From Candidatus Zambryskibacteria bacterium RIFCSPLOWO2_02_FULL_39_14 (GTDB taxonomy: Bacteria; Patescibacteriota; Minisyncoccia; Phycocordibacterales; Zambryskibacteraceae), in the NCBI GenBank assembly GCA_001824135.1, contig MHWM01000021.1, positions 1 through 6,967 on the forward strand: a DNA stretch of 6,967 nucleotides. Reading direction: 5' to 3'. The first letter of the stretch is position 1. Each line of letters opens with the position of its first letter. Shown here piece by piece: positions 1 through 5,723 of the stretch. The notes beneath the pieces were generated by a model. It searched no databases and was not told where the DNA came from. It saw only the letters and a list, made by a program, of their open reading frames with translations. The translations under genes were made by a program, and so were the position numbers.

Positions 1-69
1 GGAACTTATAAATCCGTTCAACTGATTTTGAGCCTTTTGGATGACTATTGCAGTGATGTATATCCGTAA
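1..69 (+). CDS. possible C-terminal tail of an upstream gene (partial)
   Basis: Frame 1 is open from the window edge to a TAA at 67-69 and gives 22 residues ending in LLDDYCSDVYP. The other two forward frames close within the first 25 bases. The stretch is too short to recognise a family, and an open frame this short can arise by chance. If it is real, it ends 32 bases before the ychF start, which would fit the tight spacing of the rest of the window. No function can be assigned. Confidence 0.25.
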   Translation, partial: GTYKSVQLILSLLDDYCSDVYP

Positions 70-101
70 TTTGGCTTAAAATAAGGTATCATTAAATTCT
101 C

Positions 102-920
102 ATGGCAAATATTTCTGTCGGAATCGTGGGACTTCCTAACGTTGGCAAATCAACGCTCTTTAACGCGCTGACCAAGAAGGGGGTACCGGCAGAAAATTAT
201 CCTTTCTGCACTATTGACCCATCTGTGGGCATTGTGCCTGTGCCGGATGAGAGATTGGAGAAACTTTCGGCGTTAAGTAAATCCAAGAAGACCATACCCG
301 CAGTGGTGGAGTTTGTCGATATCGCAGGACTTGTGAAAGGAGCATCGGAAGGGGAAGGACTTGGGAATAAATTTCTCTCACACATCAGAGAGGTGGATGC
401 TATTATCGAAGTAGTGAGAATTTTTGAAGATAAAGATATCATTCATGTCCACGATAAGATTGACCCGCTCTTCGACATTGAGATTATCAATCTGGAACTT
501 AAAGCCGCCGGCATCGAGAAACCGACTCTATATGTCGTAAATACTTCCGAAGCTTCAGAAAATAAACGCGATGTTTTGAATAAAATTCCCGGGCCTTATA
601 TCGAAATTGATCCTATTTTCGGAACAGGTTTGGATAAACTTATAAATGAGTCTTATAAACTTCTAAATTTAATAACTTTTTTCACTACAGGAGAAGATGA
701 GTCGAGAGCTTGGACTACAAAGAGAAATGCCAGAGCGCCAGAGGCGGGGAAGTCGATACATACTGATTTTCAAGAAAAGTTCATCCGTGCTCAGGTGGTT
801 TCTTACGAAGATTTGATAAAGACAGGCTCTATGGTAAAGGCACGTGAAAAAGGTTTGGTTCGTACCGAGGGCAAGGAGTATGTAGTGCAGGATGGGGATG
901 TTATTGAATTTCTGATATAA
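102..920 (+). CDS. ychF: YchF/OLA1-family P-loop NTPase, compact form lacking the helical domain
   Basis: YchF is a cytosolic TRAFAC-class NTPase of the Obg/HAS family that associates with ribosomes and usually prefers ATP. Visible motifs are the P-loop GLPNVGKS (residues 10-17), the switch I region around NYPFCTIDP (32-40), G3 DIAG (73-76), the conserved GLGNKFLSHIREVDAI (86-101, with H94 at the position of the family's catalytic-loop histidine), and NTSE (147-150) in place of the GTP-specifying NKxD, as is normal for YchF. A TGS domain fills about residues 190-272 and ends in the typical DGDVIEFLI. The usual length is about 363 residues; this one has 272. After IEIINLEL (127-134) the chain passes almost directly to KPTLYVVN (140-147), so the coiled-coil helical arm is absent. 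The segment between NTSE and YKLLNL is also shortened. The frame is intact and all NTPase motifs are kept, so this is a compact protein rather than a broken gene. There is no Shine-Dalgarno sequence; a weak TATCAT at 87-92 is the nearest -10 candidate. Confidence 0.93.
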   Translation: MANISVGIVGLPNVGKSTLFNALTKKGVPAENYPFCTIDPSVGIVPVPDERLEKLSALSKSKKTIPAVVEFVDIAGLVKGASEGEGLGNKFLSHIREVDAIIEVVRIFEDKDIIHVHDKIDPLFDIEIINLELKAAGIEKPTLYVVNTSEASENKRDVLNKIPGPYIEIDPIFGTGLDKLINESYKLLNLITFFTTGEDESRAWTTKRNARAPEAGKSIHTDFQEKFIRAQVVSYEDLIKTGSMVKAREKGLVRTEGKEYVVQDGDVIEFLI

Positions 921-921
921 T
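913..921 (+). promoter_or_regulatory. extended -10 promoter for the DUF5671-type gene
   Basis: TGATATAAT is a perfect TATAAT (916-921) preceded by the TGn extension. It overlaps the TAA stop of ychF (918-920). No good -35 lies 16-18 bases upstream, which extended -10 promoters can tolerate. Only six bases separate the box from the ATG at 928, so initiation about seven bases downstream of the box would place the transcript start at or beside the start codon and give a leaderless mRNA. The box is seen directly; its activity is inferred. Confidence 0.5.
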
Positions 922-927
922 AGTCGT

Positions 928-1863
928 ATGAATACAAAAATGACTGCCAAAGATTTCTTCTTACACATTGCTGTTATCGCACTTTTATACACTGGTACGG
1001 TAGCACTTCTTAATATTCTATTTAATGTTATCAATGTCGCTTTCCCGCAAGTCAATCAGTATAGTTACTACGATTCAACCTCTATTAGTTTTCCTGTGGC
1101 GACGCTTATTGTAGTTTTCCCACTTTTTCTTTTTCTTGCCAATCTACTTCGCAAAGGATATATAGAAGATCCAAGTCGTAAAGAATATTATGTACGTAAG
1201 TGGCTTATCTACATCACCCTTTTTATTGCTGGTGGTGTTTTGGCGGGCGATCTTGTTGTTGTCATATATTATTTCTTAGACGGTCAAGAATTGACTACCG
1301 GATTTATTTTAAAGATTCTTTCAGTATTGGTGGTGACTGGAGGTATCTTCGGCTACTATCTAGATGACTTAAAGGATAGACTATCAGGCACACGTAGAAA
1401 TATCTGGAGAGTTGTGGCGGTTGTCTTAGTATTAGGCTCTATCATTGTCGGTTTTGGTGTATTGGGAACTCCGCAAACACAGAGGATGTTACGATACGAT
1501 TCACAAAAAATTTCTGATTTACAAAATATACAATGGCAAATTGTAAATTATTGGCAACAGAAAGGAGCGTTACCTCTATCTCTTGAAAATCTGCAAGATC
1601 CTATTTCAGGATTTATATTACCTACGGATCCTCAAACTCAAAAATCTTACGAATATGAAAAGACAGGAACCTCTTCCTTTAAACTATGTGCCGAATTCAA
1701 CAAAGAGTCTCAACCGATGGGAGCTTCGATACTTTCTGTACCCATAGCTGAATCACCGAGTAAACTTAATTATAATAATAATGATAACTGGCAACATAAA
1801 GTTGGGCTTGAGTGCTTCTCTCGTACTATTGATAAGGAGCTTTACCCGGTACGACCAAAATAG
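928..1863 (+). CDS. five-helix membrane protein, DUF5671-like, with pilin-like extracytoplasmic tail
   Basis: The 311-residue protein has five hydrophobic segments at about residues 11-38, 54-74, 92-117, 124-144 and 160-180. Basic loops at 75-91 (RKGYIEDPSRKEYYVRK) and 147-158 mark the cytoplasmic side. By the positive-inside rule the N-terminus is cytoplasmic and the C-terminal domain of about 130 residues is outside. The membrane part resembles DUF5671 proteins common in Parcubacteria, whose function is unknown to me. The tail (about 189-260) reads like the globular part of a type II/IV pseudopilin: a helix with DLQNIQWQIVNYWQQKGALP, then PTDPQTQKSYEY and FKLCAEF. It has no prepilin peptidase site. 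Cys254 and Cys296 could form a disulfide outside the membrane. ATG 928 is preferred over ATG 940 because it follows the perfect -10 box at the usual distance. No ribosome-binding site is visible. The family call is from memory. Confidence 0.82.
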   Translation: MNTKMTAKDFFLHIAVIALLYTGTVALLNILFNVINVAFPQVNQYSYYDSTSISFPVATLIVVFPLFLFLANLLRKGYIEDPSRKEYYVRKWLIYITLFIAGGVLAGDLVVVIYYFLDGQELTTGFILKILSVLVVTGGIFGYYLDDLKDRLSGTRRNIWRVVAVVLVLGSIIVGFGVLGTPQTQRMLRYDSQKISDLQNIQWQIVNYWQQKGALPLSLENLQDPISGFILPTDPQTQKSYEYEKTGTSSFKLCAEFNKESQPMGASILSVPIAESPSKLNYNNNDNWQHKVGLECFSRTIDKELYPVRPK

Positions 1864-1893
1864 TACAAAGAATCATATATTCAGGTATCTATA

Positions 1894-1922
1894 TTGCATT
1901 GCATGAAGAAATATACTATAAT
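1894..1922 (+). promoter_or_regulatory. sigma-70-type promoter for the secreted-protein gene
   Basis: TTGCAT (1894-1899) and TATAAT (1917-1922) are separated by exactly 17 bases, a near-consensus housekeeping promoter. A second TATAAT follows at 1930-1935. The two -10 boxes lie in a 10-base direct repeat, TATAATTAAT, at 1917-1926 and 1930-1939. Initiation from the first box would give a leader of about 23 bases before the ATG at 1952, and from the second about 10 bases. This is the only gene here with a clear untranslated leader, and the leader is AT-only apart from isolated bases and has no Shine-Dalgarno motif. Confidence 0.6.
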
Positions 1923-1951
1923 TAATAGGTATAATTAATTTAATAAATTCT

Positions 1952-2899
1952 ATGAAAAAATTAGTATTTCTAAGCGTTTTGGGTTTATTGTTATCAAACG
2001 TAGCGATAACTAACGCAGTCAGTTACACAAGTTTTGCACCGGCTACCTTTACTCTAAATATTGGTGAAAGTTTTGTTGTCAAAGATATCATAAATACAAC
2101 GATTACGCTGATGAGTATAAATTCAGCACAAACACAGTCATATCCTACACAAGAAATTAAAACAGTTAGTATTAAAGTCGCAAATGAAGGTGGTTGTGGG
2201 GCCGGCGCTGATCCTAGATGTCTAGGTATGCCTGCTTTCGAATCCACTTATAATCTTAAAGTAGGCGCTTCTATAGAAGTATTAGCTTTAAAGATCACTC
2301 TAAACAGTTTGGGAAGTGGAAGTAATAATGCAACTTTTTCAGTAGCTAAGCGAGACGATGTTGTACCTCCACCTCCAGTAGTATGTTCACCACGTCCTGC
2401 TTGTCTAGACGCAAATCCTCGTTGTCTTTTACCAGAACCAGTAGGCGGTTGGTGTTCTAATCCTCCAGCTCCTGGAGATCCAAGTACCGGTGGCGGAACA
2501 ACAGTCGGTGGTGGTGCAGGTGTTATATCACCCGGCGGAGTTGTTATTATTTGTCCAAATGGTGTGAGTGGAAAAGATTGCTCAACTTGTTCTGATGGTA
2601 GTTGTAAACCGGGTGTTTTACCTCCACCAACCAAAGAAACCAATGGGACTGGTTCAGTCACTAATCCAATTAAACCATTACCTCCAATTTGGACATTACC
2701 TCAAGGTCAAGATATGGTTTCGGTAGAAGAAGTTAAAGCTGATGAAGAGACTCCAGCTTATTTTGAAGTAAAGACAGAGAGAAAGGCAAAGTTATTCTTT
2801 ATTTTCCCTGTATCTTCTGAAATAACATATTCTATTGATTCTGTAACTGGATCTAGTAGAGTGACAAGTAGACCTTGGTGGAATTTCTTGGCTTGGTAA
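1952..2899 (+). CDS. secreted Cys/Pro/Gly-rich protein of unknown function
   Basis: I do not recognise a named family. The 315 residues begin with a clear Sec signal peptide: MKK, a hydrophobic core LVFLSVLGLLLSNVAI, and a likely cut after NA at residue 22. Residues 23-133 look beta-rich, with ATFTLNIGESF and YNLKVGASIEVLALKI possibly forming two similar strand pairs. A low-complexity region (135-250) is rich in Pro, Gly and Cys. There are ten cysteines in all, at 82, 90, 145, 151, 158, 168, 201, 210, 213 and 218; an even number suits disulfides outside the cell. The piece DPRCL (87-91) recurs as NPRCL (155-159). The C-terminus (about 270-315) is a separate small domain ending in RPWWNFLAW, similar to tails I recall on other Parcubacteria exported proteins. 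There is no hydrophobic C-terminal anchor or LPxTG-like site. The protein is probably released or held at the cell surface. It sits between a membrane-protein gene and leuS but has its own promoter. Confidence 0.85.
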   Translation: MKKLVFLSVLGLLLSNVAITNAVSYTSFAPATFTLNIGESFVVKDIINTTITLMSINSAQTQSYPTQEIKTVSIKVANEGGCGAGADPRCLGMPAFESTYNLKVGASIEVLALKITLNSLGSGSNNATFSVAKRDDVVPPPPVVCSPRPACLDANPRCLLPEPVGGWCSNPPAPGDPSTGGGTTVGGGAGVISPGGVVIICPNGVSGKDCSTCSDGSCKPGVLPPPTKETNGTGSVTNPIKPLPPIWTLPQGQDMVSVEEVKADEETPAYFEVKTERKAKLFFIFPVSSEITYSIDSVTGSSRVTSRPWWNFLAW

Positions 2900-2922
2900 A
2901 TATTACTTATTTCAGTTAATAT
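2893..2922 (+). promoter_or_regulatory. candidate leuS promoter
   Basis: TTGGTA (2893-2898) and TAATAT (2917-2922) are 18 bases apart, and the -35 overlaps the stop codon of the preceding gene. The -10 box ends six bases before the ATG at 2929, the same geometry as at 916-928. An AT-rich inverted repeat (AAATATTA at 2898-2905, TAATATTT at 2917-2924) overlaps the -10 and could be an operator or chance. The match to consensus is moderate, so this call leans on the repeated spacing. Confidence 0.35.
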
Positions 2923-2928
2923 TTGGGG

Positions 2929-5676
2929 ATGCAAGAATACGATCCCTCTAATATAGAAAAGAAGTGGCAGATTCAATGGCAGAAAGATAAGATCTATCAA
3001 GCGGAAAACTCGTCTAAAAATCCGAAGTACTACACTCTTATAGAGTTTCCTTATCCGTCTGGAGACGGGCTACACGTCGGACATCCGCGACCTTATATCG
3101 GTCTTGATATTATCGCCCGCAAGAGACGCATGGAAGGATTCAACGTCCTTTATCCTATTGGTTGGGACGCTTTCGGTCTGCCTACAGAAAATTACGCACT
3201 AAAGACTGGGAAAGATCCTCGTATAGTTACAAAAGAGAATACAGATACATTTCGTCGTCAGATTCAGTCTCTAGGAATTTCTTTCGACTGGTCTCGGGAG
3301 ATAAACACTACTGATCCGCAATATTATAAATGGACGCAATGGTTGTTTTTGAAATTTTTGGAAAACGGTTTGGCTTATAAAGCCAAGATGCCTATCAACT
3401 GGTGTCCTAAAGATAAAATTGGTCTGGCCAAAGAAGAAGTAGTGGATGGCAAATGTGAACGGTGCGGTACGGAAGTGGTAGAGAAAGAGAAAGAACAATG
3501 GATGCTTGCTATCACTAAATATGCTGACAGACTTTATGATGACCTTGATACAGTGGACTATCCAGAGCGGGTCAAGATTCAGCAGAGGAATTGGATTGGT
3601 CGTTCTGAAGGCGCGTTAATTAAGTTTGATGATATTGAAATATTTACCACTCGACCTGATACAATTTTTGGTGCCACTTTCATAGCTCTGGCGGGAAAAG
3701 CTGATCGTGATACGGGTCGTACCGTTACTAACCCAGCAACAAAAGAACAGATACCCGTCTGGGAAGCGGAATATGTCATGAGTAACTACGGTACCGGCGC
3801 CATCATGGGTGTACCGGCACATGATGAGCGAGATTTCGAGTTCGCGAAGAAACATGATTTGCCGATAAGAGAAGTGGTTATTCCAAAGCTTATAGATAAA
3901 TATGATCCGCCAAGAGAAGACAAAAAAACTGTTTTTCGAAATGCTGTTCAAGCCATAGTCATAAATCCTAAAACCGGAAAGGTCCTGACTTTGCGATGGA
4001 AAAAATTCCCCTGGACCACATTCATAACTGGAGGCGTAGAGAAAGGAGAGGATGAAATTATGGCAGTCGAGAGAGAAATAGTGGAAGAATCAGGCTACAA
4101 GAATTTTAAGTTTGTAAAAAAGCTAGGAGGGCCTATAGAGTCACACTTTTTTGCCAATCATAAAGATGAGAATAGGAAAGCTTTATTTACTGGCTTTGTT
4201 TTTGAACTCATTGATGAAGAAAGAAAGGAATTGAGCGAAGAAGAGAAAGCCATCCATGAAGTCATCTGGCAAACATGGGAAGAAATCTCTTTTGATAAGA
4301 ATATAAAATGTTCTGAATATGATATATGGCTCGACAGATATTTAAATTCAACACATGCTTTTATTGAAGATGGAGTACTTATAAACTCAGGCAAATTTGA
4401 TGGTTTGACGAGTGAAGAGGCAAGAGAGAAGATTGTGGCAAAATTTGGACAGAAGAAAATTACTTATAAACTCCGTGATTGGGTTTTTTCCCGTCAGCGT
4501 TACTGGGGGGAACCAATACCGGTGATACATTGTCCCAAGTGTGGAATTGTGCCTGTGCCGGAAGAAGATTTGCCGGTGGAGTTGCCAGTGGTGGAGAAAT
4601 ATCAACCAACTGAAACAGGCGAGTCACCACTTGCAAGTATTGAGGAGTGGGTGAATGTTAAATGTCATAAGTGTGGTGCTGATGCGAAGAGGGAGACAGA
4701 TGTCATGCCAAATTGGGCCGGGTCATCTTGGTATTTCATCGCTTATCTTTTCAATAAAGAAGGGTTTACAAATCCTACATCAATTAGAAATTGGAAATTG
4801 CAAATTGAAAATTATGGACATTTCATGCCCGTTGATTGGTACAACGGAGGAATGGAACATACCGTACTCCATCTTCTTTACTCACGTTTCTGGAATAAAT
4901 TTCTTTTTGATTTAAAACTGGCACCAACGAGCGAGCCGTATAGGAAGCGTACTTCTCACGGTCTGATTTTAGCTGAAGGAGGAGAGAAAATGAGTAAGTC
5001 GAGAGGTAATGTAGTGAATCCAGATGCCATAGTAGAGCGTTTCGGCGCGGACACCTTGCGTCTCTACGAGATGTTTATGGGCCCATTTGAGCAGGCTATC
5101 GCTTGGAGTGATGAAGCTCTTATCGGTCCGCGCCGGTTTCTGGAGAAGGTGTGGAAGTTGCAATCCAAGATACCAAAAGATCAGACTTCAGGTATCAATT
5201 CACAAGGTCTGACCTTAAAGAGCGAGATCTCAATGCACCTAACTATCAAGAAAGTTTCAGAAGATATTGAAGCGATGAAGTTTAACACCGCCATTTCTAC
5301 CTTAATGATTTTTGTAAATACTTTAGAAAAGAACGGGTCTATTTCTGAAGAAGAATTCAAAACATTGCTTCTGTTACTTGCACCATTTGCTCCACATATG
5401 ACAGAAGAACTCTGGCATAAATATTTTGGCAAAGATTTTATCCACACACAAAATTGGCCAACTCATAACCCGGAGAAAATTGAGAGAGATGAAGTTACTT
5501 TAGCCATACAAGTTAACGGTAAAGTTAGAGCAACTTTAGTAACTAGCCGCACACAAAATGAAGATGAAATTAAGAAATCAGCACTAGCATTGCCAGAGAT
5601 TAAGAAATGGTTGGAAGGCAAGGAACCTAAAAGAATTATTGTTGTACCCAATAAGATAATAAGTATCACATCTTGA
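2929..5676 (+). CDS. leuS: leucyl-tRNA synthetase with inserted Nudix hydrolase domain
   Basis: This is the class I synthetase that charges tRNA-Leu in the cytosol. Motifs in order (915 residues from ATG 2929) are: HVGH (49-52, HIGH motif); a first zinc module with C159, C176 and C179; the start of the CP1 editing domain with TTRPDT (240-245); GTGAIMGVPAHDERD (288-302), whose D302 matches the amino-group-binding Asp of E. coli LeuRS editing (D345); a complete Nudix domain at about 320-476; return to the editing domain at FIEDGVLINSGKFDG (478-492); LRDWVFSRQRYWGEPIP (515-531); a second zinc module with C535, C538, C579 and C582; YNGGMEHTVLHLLYSRF (638-654); KMSKS (687-691); the anticodon-binding helical domain; and the C-terminal tRNA-binding domain starting near 855. 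All synthesis and editing motifs are intact, so the enzyme should work. A TTG at 2923 would add two residues, but ATG 2929 gives the typical MQEYDPSNIEKKWQ start and fits the upstream -10 box. A 7-nt repeat lies near residues 618-629. The stop is TGA. Confidence 0.96.
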   Translation: MQEYDPSNIEKKWQIQWQKDKIYQAENSSKNPKYYTLIEFPYPSGDGLHVGHPRPYIGLDIIARKRRMEGFNVLYPIGWDAFGLPTENYALKTGKDPRIVTKENTDTFRRQIQSLGISFDWSREINTTDPQYYKWTQWLFLKFLENGLAYKAKMPINWCPKDKIGLAKEEVVDGKCERCGTEVVEKEKEQWMLAITKYADRLYDDLDTVDYPERVKIQQRNWIGRSEGALIKFDDIEIFTTRPDTIFGATFIALAGKADRDTGRTVTNPATKEQIPVWEAEYVMSNYGTGAIMGVPAHDERDFEFAKKHDLPIREVVIPKLIDKYDPPREDKKTVFRNAVQAIVINPKTGKVLTLRWKKFPWTTFITGGVEKGEDEIMAVEREIVEESGYKNFKFVKKLGGPIESHFFANHKDENRKALFTGFVFELIDEERKELSEEEKAIHEVIWQTWEEISFDKNIKCSEYDIWLDRYLNSTHAFIEDGVLINSGKFDGLTSEEAREKIVAKFGQKKITYKLRDWVFSRQRYWGEPIPVIHCPKCGIVPVPEEDLPVELPVVEKYQPTETGESPLASIEEWVNVKCHKCGADAKRETDVMPNWAGSSWYFIAYLFNKEGFTNPTSIRNWKLQIENYGHFMPVDWYNGGMEHTVLHLLYSRFWNKFLFDLKLAPTSEPYRKRTSHGLILAEGGEKMSKSRGNVVNPDAIVERFGADTLRLYEMFMGPFEQAIAWSDEALIGPRRFLEKVWKLQSKIPKDQTSGINSQGLTLKSEISMHLTIKKVSEDIEAMKFNTAISTLMIFVNTLEKNGSISEEEFKTLLLLLAPFAPHMTEELWHKYFGKDFIHTQNWPTHNPEKIERDEVTLAIQVNGKVRATLVTSRTQNEDEIKKSALALPEIKKWLEGKEPKRIIVVPNKIISITS
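3886..4356 (+). other. Nudix hydrolase domain inserted within the LeuRS CP1 editing domain
   Basis: LeuRS residues 320-476 have no counterpart in ordinary LeuRS, where a linker of roughly 15-20 residues joins the HDERD segment to the DGVLINSG segment. The insert opens with RNAVQAIVINPKTGKVL, a typical first Nudix strand pair, and carries an exact Nudix box, GX5EX7REUXEEXGU, from G368 to Y390 (4030-4098): G368, E374, R382-E383-I384, E386-E387, G389 and Y390. All metal-binding glutamates are present, so hydrolysis of a nucleoside diphosphate-linked substrate is expected. The frame runs through both junctions without stops, so this is one fused protein. The substrate cannot be read from the sequence. 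Since synthetases make Ap4A as a by-product, an Ap4A-type activity is one hypothesis. Confidence 0.92.
4781..4815 (+). repeat. 7-nt periodic AAATTGN repeat within leuS
   Basis: Five consecutive 7-base units read caattag, aaattgg, aaattgc, aaattga and aaattat. They encode SIRNWKLQIENY (about residues 618-629) between the SSWYFIAY strand and the conserved PVDWYNGG motif. This stretch is roughly 10 residues longer than in E. coli LeuRS, so the repeat appears to have been added inside the gene without breaking the frame. Similar AAATTG-type strings, encoding NWKLEIEN-like peptides, are known to me from other CPR genomes. That comparison is from memory. Confidence 0.6.
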
Positions 5677-5701
5677 CCACGACTTGACATATATTTATAC
5701 T
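5673..5701 (+). promoter_or_regulatory. upstream promoter of the sigma4/HARE-HTH gene
   Basis: TTGACC (5673-5678) and TATACT (5696-5701) are 17 bases apart, five of six matches in each box. The TGA stop of leuS (5674-5676) lies inside the -35. A start about seven bases after the box gives a leader of about 16 bases. It interleaves with the promoter 11 bases downstream, so the two could compete for polymerase. Confidence 0.5.
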
Positions 5702-5712
5702 AGTGATACAAA
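5684..5712 (+). promoter_or_regulatory. downstream promoter of the sigma4/HARE-HTH gene
   Basis: A perfect TTGACA (5684-5689) is followed after 17 bases by TACAAA (5707-5712), with a TGn extension (TGA, 5704-5706). The weaker -10 is offset by the perfect -35 and the extension. The predicted start near 5719 leaves a leader of about five bases before ATG 5724. The CTTGAC core of the two -35 boxes repeats at an 11-base spacing, about one helical turn. Confidence 0.5.
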
Positions 5713-5723
5713 TAACGTAAGTT

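Noticed and set aside
102..920. ychF as a frameshifted or degraded pseudogene because of its short length
   Set aside because: All NTPase motifs and the TGS domain are intact in a single frame, and the missing residues coincide with a whole domain, so an in-frame domain loss is the better explanation.
669..1055. Minus-strand open frame spanning the ychF/DUF5671 boundary
   Set aside because: It overlaps two well-supported plus-strand genes and their junction promoter, and its translation shows no domain.
2248..2661. Open frame of 137 codons on the minus strand, rich in Pro and Gly
   Set aside because: It is antisense to the low-complexity Pro/Gly region of the secreted protein. That codon pattern leaves the opposite strand open, and the frame has no start signal or recognisable domain.
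2923..2928. TTG at 2923 as the leuS start
   Set aside because: It adds only Met-Gly before the typical MQEYDPSNIEKKWQ start and would lie upstream of the transcript start implied by the -10 box.
3886..4356. A separate Nudix gene nested in leuS
   Set aside because: The frame is continuous on both sides with LeuRS editing-domain motifs and there is no stop or internal start signal, so it is a domain of one protein.
5674..5676. TGA read as glycine (Gracilibacteria/SR1 code)
   Set aside because: LeuRS ends naturally here and readthrough would add only nine codons before TAG. No in-frame TGA occurs inside any gene, though this evidence is weak.
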